Positions 32,887 to 37,669 of a stretch of DNA of 37,669 bases are shown one piece after another. Every line of letters begins with the position of its first letter. Position 1 is the stretch's first letter. The position numbers were made by a program, and so were the translations under genes. The notes below the pieces were generated by a model. The model saw only the letters and a program-made list of their open reading frames with translations, was not told the origin of the DNA and ran no database searches. Location of the stretch: the NCBI GenBank assembly GCA_014802265.1, contig JAAVCP010000072.1, positions 1 through 37,669 on the forward strand, given 5' to 3'. This stretch comes from Bacteroides sp. Lineage in GTDB: Bacteria; Bacteroidota; Bacteroidia; Bacteroidales; Muribaculaceae.

Positions 32887-34302
32887 TTACTTTACTACTA
32901 TCTTTTGGCTAATTCTGCCAGAGTTGATTATATAGGTTCCCGAATTAAGATCGGAAACAGAAGCCGCATCACCTGTAAACACTCTAACTCCATCAAGAGT
33001 ATATACATTTACTTCACCACTGAACACAACAGGATCTTTTACAGAAATCTGCTTCACGCCGGCTTTGGTTTTAATAGGATCATAAATTACCTCACCGTAA
33101 TTAGATGCATAGTTATTGTCGAAGATTGTTTTAGCTGCCTCCTCAAGAGTCTCCGCATCATTCCATACATTACCTTGGGCATAGTCCACATTAGTGGTAT
33201 TATTACAAAAATCACACTCTACCAAAACACCCTGTGCATTTGTAAAGTGGTTATTGACAAATACATTATTACCGGGATTATAATCTTCTGCATTCGGATC
33301 TGAAATCTTGCCAAAGTTTGCTTCTGTGCCTCCGATAGTGCATGGACCCCACTTGTTACCTTCAAACGTATTGCCCTCAGCGTATACAGTCAAAGGATAA
33401 GTAGGAAGGGAGTAAAGAGTAGCGGCAATACCTCCATTATCATCCGGATCCCAACAGTTGTCTTTAATCTCATTGCCAATCAGACGGACTTCCATACCTC
33501 CAATAAGATTCAGACCCCATGAGCAATCAATTACCTTATTATTTTCAATAAGCACCTTATTTTCACCTTCAAGGTTAAGCATATTCGACACACCTATACC
33601 TCCCGGCTTCTCAAGCTTATTACCAATAAGCTCATTATTCCGAATTATAAGCTCACCTTCAAGTGGAGAAGTTACATTTATGAAAGGACGAAGCTCATTA
33701 CTCATCGACACATTCTGAATTGTACACCCTTCAATCAAAAGATTGACACCCTGATTGGCAGGAGTATTGACAGCACCCGGCAGACAATCGATGAAATTAC
33801 AGTTTGTAATTTTGCTGTCAACACTATTACCGGAAAGAACAATCACTCCATATCCGCTCAATTCAGCATTAATATTGGAGAAATCACAATTATCTACAAT
33901 AAGTGCATCTGAGCCTGTATACATTATCCCACCTCCCTGAATATCCATATTCATAATGGTAGACTTACCCGATAATATAAAGCCTCTGGGCTTTGCATCG
34001 TCTCCATTAGGAAGAATATAGGCGGTTTCCTCCGGATTTAAAAGAGCTTCGCCGTCAACTGAAACAGTCACACCGTCAGCCATAAATAAGCGCTCGCCGG
34101 AAAGAATCTGAAGCTTATCATTCTCTGCCACGGTCAAATCTCCAGTTAGCAGATAACCATCTTCCTGAACAGATACTCCAGACTCAGGGAGTTCACTCAG
34201 GGATTTTAAAGTGAATGTTACACCATTACCAGGTGTAATATAAGCTCCTTGTGCGATACCAGCTACTGTTAGGCCGGCAAGGATTGTTGTAAAAAATCTC
34301 AT
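32887..34302 (-). CDS. Secreted right-handed beta-helix (pectate-lyase-like fold) protein with sorting-like tail
   Basis: 471 residues. Signal peptide MRFFTTILAGLTVAGIAQGA. Residues about 100-390 consist of short coils with recurring N-x-F/I and G-N-x-I/F patterns (DNCDFSNI, TNCNFIDC, EGCTIQNV, RNNELIGN, ENNKVIDC, LIGNEIKDN, EGNTFEGN), typical of parallel beta-helix proteins. The fold is common in polysaccharide lyases and hydrolases but also in non-enzymes; I see no clear catalytic residues. The tail (NVYTLDGVRV, LNSGTYIINSG, KIVVK) is a good type A sorting-like end. Single gene with a perfect promoter and a leader hairpin. Confidence 0.85.
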   Translation of the reverse strand: MRFFTTILAGLTVAGIAQGAYITPGNGVTFTLKSLSELPESGVSVQEDGYLLTGDLTVAENDKLQILSGERLFMADGVTVSVDGEALLNPEETAYILPNGDDAKPRGFILSGKSTIMNMDIQGGGIMYTGSDALIVDNCDFSNINAELSGYGVIVLSGNSVDSKITNCNFIDCLPGAVNTPANQGVNLLIEGCTIQNVSMSNELRPFINVTSPLEGELIIRNNELIGNKLEKPGGIGVSNMLNLEGENKVLIENNKVIDCSWGLNLIGGMEVRLIGNEIKDNCWDPDDNGGIAATLYSLPTYPLTVYAEGNTFEGNKWGPCTIGGTEANFGKISDPNAEDYNPGNNVFVNNHFTNAQGVLVECDFCNNTTNVDYAQGNVWNDAETLEEAAKTIFDNNYASNYGEVIYDPIKTKAGVKQISVKDPVVFSGEVNVYTLDGVRVFTGDAASVSDLNSGTYIINSGRISQKIVVK

Positions 34303-34303
34303 A

Positions 34304-34334
34304 TTTGTAAATATTTATTTAAAATATTTACAAA
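34304..34334 (-). promoter_or_regulatory. Leader dyad of the beta-helix gene
   Basis: TTTGTAAATATT (34304-34315) and AATATTTACAAA (34323-34334) form a perfect 12-bp inverted repeat with a 7-base loop. It overlaps the -7 box and ends one base before the start codon, so it could be an operator or an mRNA hairpin that hides the ribosome site. Confidence 0.5.
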
Positions 34335-34362
34335 ATTACGGACTTATTTCATGTTTACCAAA
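34331..34362 (-). promoter_or_regulatory. Promoter of the beta-helix gene
   Basis: On the minus strand TTTG (34362-34359), 20 bases, TAATTTTG (34338-34331), an exact consensus match. Confidence 0.8.
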
Positions 34363-34448
34363 TAAAATTTTAAAATTTTTAAATACTACAGAGATTAATA
34401 TTGTGCAGTCTATGTGCTTAATTTGCTCAACCTACTCACTATTTGCAC

Positions 34449-34907
34449 TTAATAAGTTTGACGTAGTTCAGAGACAATCATCAGAAGCTCGTCGCGTACC
34501 TCTGTCGGAAGATTGATTTCGCGCACCTGTATGCTACGGCTCCAACCTGCCACATCTTCCGGCAAAAGCGTAAGGAGCACGTCACGAAACTCCTCCACCT
34601 CCTCAGAAGAATAGCTGTCAGCATCCCTGCCTCGATAACGGTCGAGTTCCTCATCATCGTAATAGACAATCTCACCGGTAAGTGGCGACAGGTTGGTTTT
34701 CTCACACACGGTATGCATTCCACAGCATATCCCGCCGTCTTCAACACTGGTTTCTGCCTGTTCAGCAGGCAACCCTTCGTCAGTATCTGTGGTTTTCGTG
34801 TCAGTATTGATTTGTTGCCGACGTTTTCTATAATATATCACATCTATGGCATATAGGATTATTCCGATAATCACCATTGCCACAAGTATAACCATTGCTC
34901 CTCTCAT
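34449..34907 (-). CDS. Small membrane-anchored protein of unknown function
   Basis: 152 residues. One N-terminal transmembrane helix (about 4-25, AMVILVAMVIIGIILYAIDV) is followed by a basic stop-transfer YYRKRRQQ, a Thr/Asp/Glu-rich linker, a Cys-containing GGICCGMHTVCEK, and an acidic C-terminal domain (YYDDEELDRYRGRDADSY; FRDVLLTLLPEDVAGWSRSI). The domain is probably cytoplasmic. Its start overlaps the aroA stop as ATGA, showing translational coupling. I do not recognise a named family; it may be a conserved Bacteroidales protein. Function unknown. Confidence 0.8.
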   Translation of the reverse strand: MRGAMVILVAMVIIGIILYAIDVIYYRKRRQQINTDTKTTDTDEGLPAEQAETSVEDGGICCGMHTVCEKTNLSPLTGEIVYYDDEELDRYRGRDADSYSSEEVEEFRDVLLTLLPEDVAGWSRSIQVREINLPTEVRDELLMIVSELRQTY

Positions 34908-36187
34908 CTATTATAAAAGTCTTTTCTAAACACATTCATCACATCACCTTCCCGGCGGCACTCCAGACCTATCACCGGCAACTGATCCCAAAATCCGGGG
35001 AACGACTTGTTGACAACCTCCGGATTAGCAATACTTATCTTTTTGTTGAGACGTGCCATAACAGCAAATGCCATCGCTATACGATGATCATCATACGTAT
35101 TAATCACACAAGCAGGCACCGGCGATGCCCCCCCTTGCCATTCTATGGAATCCTCACCCACCTCAATCGGATAACCTAATTTCTCTATCTCCGTCTTCAT
35201 TGCAAGCAAGCGATCACTCTCCTTAAGGCGCAAATTTCTTACACCCGTAAACTTAAACCGAGTGCCTTGCATCAAGGCTCCGATTGCCAATGCAGGCATG
35301 AGGTCAGGATTATTGGTAAGATCTATCTCCACATAGTCATTGGCATCAGCTACACGGCAGACCACCACGCCCTCATCGTTGAACATGCAGCCGACACCCA
35401 TTTTCAAGAAGAAATCGACTACAGCAGAATCACCCTGGAGTGATTTACCGGGAGGCACCAATCCCGATATTGATGACCAGTCTGAGCTGAAGCATTTAGC
35501 CGCAAAAAAATAAGATGCCGCTGACCAGTCTGCCTCCACTTCAAAATGCTCCGGGGCAACATAGTGTCCACGCTTCACGCTTACATGATCTTCACCCAAC
35601 TCTACAATTATACTGAATCTCTCCATAATCTTGGCGGTCATCTCAATATAAGGACGTGACACAAGCGGAGTGGAAAAATGTAGGGTCATACCATTTTCCC
35701 AGGTAGGAGCCACTAACATAAGGGCGGAAATAAACTGAGAGCTTATGTCGCCCCTTATTTTAAACTCTCCCCCCTTTAGCATACCCCCTTTAATACGGTA
35801 GGGACCCTTGTCCTCATTCCCAAGATTCTCCACGAAAGCCCCTGCATCACGAAGCACATTAAGCAACGGAGTCATCGGACGACCCACAAGCCTATGTGTA
35901 CCGGTAAGAATAAAATCAGCACCCGGTGTAGAGGCTATCACAGCTGCCATGAAACGGAAAGCTGTGCCGGAAGCCCCGACATCTACCCGCGCCACCTCAG
36001 TGTCTCCCTTATTCTCGTTAAGTAGCACTGTATTTAATGCCTTTTGAATAACCTTCAGGTCATCACAGTCATCAAATTCGCGGCAAGCCGGCAGAGTGCC
36101 CGCAAAGAACGATGCCACCAGATAACGCGCCCCAATACTCTTGGACACCGGCAGATGAACACAATAATTAGGAGTATACTTAATCAT
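34904..36187 (-). CDS. aroA: 3-phosphoshikimate 1-carboxyvinyltransferase (EPSP synthase)
   Basis: 427 residues, full length. Motifs of EPSP synthase in order: LPVSKSIGAR (11-21; Lys16 binds phosphoenolpyruvate and shikimate phosphate), DVGASGTAFRFMAA (69-82), GRPMTPLL (102-109), DISSQFISALMLVAP, the core NNPDLMPALAIGA, LRLKESDRLLAMKTEIEKLG, and TYDDHRIAMAFAV. It joins shikimate 3-phosphate and phosphoenolpyruvate on the way to chorismate, in the cytoplasm. The N-terminal VSKSIGAR form differs from the classical GSKS-x-x-N/S-R, a common variation in Bacteroidales. It starts 15 bases after queA and overlaps the next gene by 4 bases, so all three form one operon. Confidence 0.96.
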   Translation of the reverse strand: MIKYTPNYCVHLPVSKSIGARYLVASFFAGTLPACREFDDCDDLKVIQKALNTVLLNENKGDTEVARVDVGASGTAFRFMAAVIASTPGADFILTGTHRLVGRPMTPLLNVLRDAGAFVENLGNEDKGPYRIKGGMLKGGEFKIRGDISSQFISALMLVAPTWENGMTLHFSTPLVSRPYIEMTAKIMERFSIIVELGEDHVSVKRGHYVAPEHFEVEADWSAASYFFAAKCFSSDWSSISGLVPPGKSLQGDSAVVDFFLKMGVGCMFNDEGVVVCRVADANDYVEIDLTNNPDLMPALAIGALMQGTRFKFTGVRNLRLKESDRLLAMKTEIEKLGYPIEVGEDSIEWQGGASPVPACVINTYDDHRIAMAFAVMARLNKKISIANPEVVNKSFPGFWDQLPVIGLECRREGDVMNVFRKDFYNR

Positions 36188-36202
36188 GATAATTACTAAT
36201 TT

Positions 36203-37444
36203 CTAATTGTGAAACAAGAGGCAGGCATCACCATATGAGAGAAACCGATAATCAGCGGCTAATGCCTCATCGTAAAGATGTCGCCAACGTGGTTCGCCAT
36301 ATTTTTCCCCTAAAAACGATGACACAAGTAAAAGAAGAGTTGACTGCGGCTGATGAAAATTCGTGACCATCACATCAACCATTCGCCATTGATACCCCGG
36401 GGCAATCATTATAGCAGTAGAGGCAGTCAGAGTCTCCTCACCTCTTTCTGCAAGCCACTTGTCAATAGCTTCCAATGCCATTACAGTATCAAACTCTTTT
36501 GAATCCTTATCGTAGGCACACCATTGGGAGACATGCAGACTATCATCCCCTCCGGCAAGCATGTTGCCAAGATAGGGCAATGACTCAAGAGTACGCACAG
36601 ATGTAGTGCCGACTGCCACAAGAGGTTTTCCCGATTTTTTTTGTTCAATAAGATCATGAAGAAGATCACGGGACACGGAAAACACTTCCGTGTGCATGGG
36701 ATGATCACCTATATTTTCAGATTTCACGGGTTGAAATGTACCGGCACCCACATGAAGAGTAAGCTTGCCGACAGGTATATTATGGGCAGCAAGATCCTCA
36801 AACACTGCCTGAGTGAAATGCAGTCCTGCCGTTGGGGCTGCCACAGAACCCTTTGCATCGGCATATACAGTCTGATAGTCGGAGAGGTCACTATCCTCGG
36901 ATTCCCGTTTTAGATAAGGGGGAATTGGTATATAGCCGGCTGCATCAACAACTGATGCAAAAGTCACCTCCGGATTATCCCATGTAAATTCAATGGCATG
37001 TGATTTGCCTTCCGTAGCGTGAAGCCTCTTTGCCCTTAAATTAACCTTTCCGGAAATTCCTTCCGGTTTTATCTCCATCACCAGCTCCCCCTCTTTCCAT
37101 TTCTTGAGGTTTCCCACAAGGCAGTTCCAAACGCAACGGCACCGAGTCTGAAATGACAACACATAATCTGAGGGCTCTTCCGGTTCGAGAAGGAATATCT
37201 CGATGCGTGAGCCGGTCTGCTTGTGAAATGTCATACGGGCATTAATCACCTTCGTGTCGTTGCATACAAGCATTGAACCCGGAGGAAGCAGGCTTGCCAA
37301 TTCAGAAAAACGACGGTGAGAGATCACTCCGTCGGGTCGGGAAAGAAGCAATTTGCAGGCATCACGACGTTGCAAAGGATGACGAGGAATTCTTTCATCA
37401 GGGAGATTATAGTTGAAATCCTCTATTTTTATATCTTTTACCAT
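36203..37444 (-). CDS. queA: S-adenosylmethionine:tRNA ribosyltransferase-isomerase
   Basis: 413 residues from MVKDIKIEDFNYNLPDERIP; an in-frame GTG 12 codons upstream is less likely because families start here. Characteristic motifs: HPLQRRDACKLLL, LVCNDTKVINAR, RCRCVWNCLVGN, GSVAAPTAGLHFT, TLHVGAGTFQPVK, TTSVRTLESL and TNFHQPQSTLLLLVSSFLG. It transfers the ribosyl part of SAM to 7-deazaguanine-modified tRNA, making epoxyqueuosine. It heads the queA-aroA-membrane protein operon. Confidence 0.96.
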   Translation of the reverse strand: MVKDIKIEDFNYNLPDERIPRHPLQRRDACKLLLSRPDGVISHRRFSELASLLPPGSMLVCNDTKVINARMTFHKQTGSRIEIFLLEPEEPSDYVLSFQTRCRCVWNCLVGNLKKWKEGELVMEIKPEGISGKVNLRAKRLHATEGKSHAIEFTWDNPEVTFASVVDAAGYIPIPPYLKRESEDSDLSDYQTVYADAKGSVAAPTAGLHFTQAVFEDLAAHNIPVGKLTLHVGAGTFQPVKSENIGDHPMHTEVFSVSRDLLHDLIEQKKSGKPLVAVGTTSVRTLESLPYLGNMLAGGDDSLHVSQWCAYDKDSKEFDTVMALEAIDKWLAERGEETLTASTAIMIAPGYQWRMVDVMVTNFHQPQSTLLLLVSSFLGEKYGEPRWRHLYDEALAADYRFLSYGDACLLFHN

Positions 37445-37533
37445 AAAAATTTTTAAAATATTTTTATCCTCATTACTCACTGATAGTTAAACTATTAAAT
37501 AAGTAATTCAAAAAATTTTAAAATTATTTTTCA

Positions 37534-37565
37534 CAAAATTAGCAAAAAAATTTGGAAGATACAGA
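37534..37565 (-). promoter_or_regulatory. Promoter of the queA operon
   Basis: On the minus strand TCTG (37565-37562), 20 bases, TAATTTTG (37541-37534). It overlaps the tRNA promoter on the other strand. The leader is about 80 bases and very A/T-rich. Confidence 0.6.
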
Positions 37566-37582
37566 ATTTTGATATAACTTTG
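37551..37582 (+). promoter_or_regulatory. Promoter of tRNA-Val
   Basis: TTTG (37551-37554), 20 bases, TAACTTTG (37575-37582), an exact consensus match, ending 11 bases before the tRNA. Confidence 0.85.
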
Positions 37583-37593
37583 CACTCGCAATC

Positions 37594-37669
37594 GGGCGAT
37601 TAGCTCAGCTGGTTTAGAGCGTCTGCCTTACAAGCAGAGGGTCTGCGGTTCGAATCCGTAATCGCCCAC
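37594..37669 (+). tRNA. tRNA-Val (anticodon TAC)
   Basis: The acceptor GGGCGAT pairs with ATCGCCC. The D arm is GCTC...GAGC, the anticodon stem TCTGC/GCAGA with loop CTTACAA gives anticodon TAC (valine), and the T arm contains GGTTCGAATCC. The window ends in the 3' tail (AC after the acceptor), so a genomic CCA may be encoded but is cut off. Confidence 0.97.

Overview
This window looks like the chromosome of a gut-type Bacteroidales bacterium, most likely Muribaculaceae or a close relative (inference). Promoters repeatedly match the Bacteroidetes pattern TTTG, 18-21 bases, TAnnTTTG, and Shine-Dalgarno sites are scarce. Gene content also fits: a C10 (streptopain-like) protease, an Omp28-like protein, a class A2-type beta-lactamase, proteins joining TPR repeats, a membrane helix and an AraC-type HTH, and secreted proteins ending in a type-IX-secretion-like C-terminal tail.

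Layout. 0-13.7 kb is an accessory region: a cut-off gene at the left edge, three large secreted proteins of one loose paralogous family (769-2361, 5136-7565, 8988-11336), two membrane-anchored TPR/AraC regulators beside two of them (3265-4956, 11565-13334), and much decayed DNA. The decay comprises a DUF4143-ATPase tail, an ISAs1-family transposase remnant, two near-identical 325-bp copies of an ATPase 5' end, and an ATPase with an internal deletion. 14.0-20.0 kb is a housekeeping run on the minus strand: yqeY-like, serS, a tail-anchored pseudokinase, a GNAT acetyltransferase, ubiE/menG and a U32 peptidase-family protein. 20.3-21.3 kb is a lipoprotein-type class A beta-lactamase. 21.5-34.3 kb is a second secreted-protein island: an Omp28-like protein, two more members of the secreted family sharing a duplicated promoter and signal-peptide block, a helicase remnant, the C10 protease, a third TPR/AraC regulator divergent from the protease, an esterase overlapping that regulator, and a beta-helix protein. 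34.4-37.7 kb holds queA, aroA and a small membrane protein on the minus strand, and tRNA-Val(UAC) on the plus strand.

How the parts may work together. All three regulators have an export signal, a TPR region predicted to lie outside the cytoplasm, one transmembrane helix and a cytoplasmic AraC-type DNA-binding domain, and each sits next to a secreted-protein gene. The simplest reading (inference) is that each senses an envelope signal and controls the neighbouring secreted gene. A spaced inverted repeat (GGCAAAA, 18 bases, TTTTGCC) recurs upstream of three secreted genes, including the protease gene divergent from the third regulator, and is the best operator candidate here. I see no CRISPR array, intact IS or integrase, and no secretion machinery for the sorting tails.
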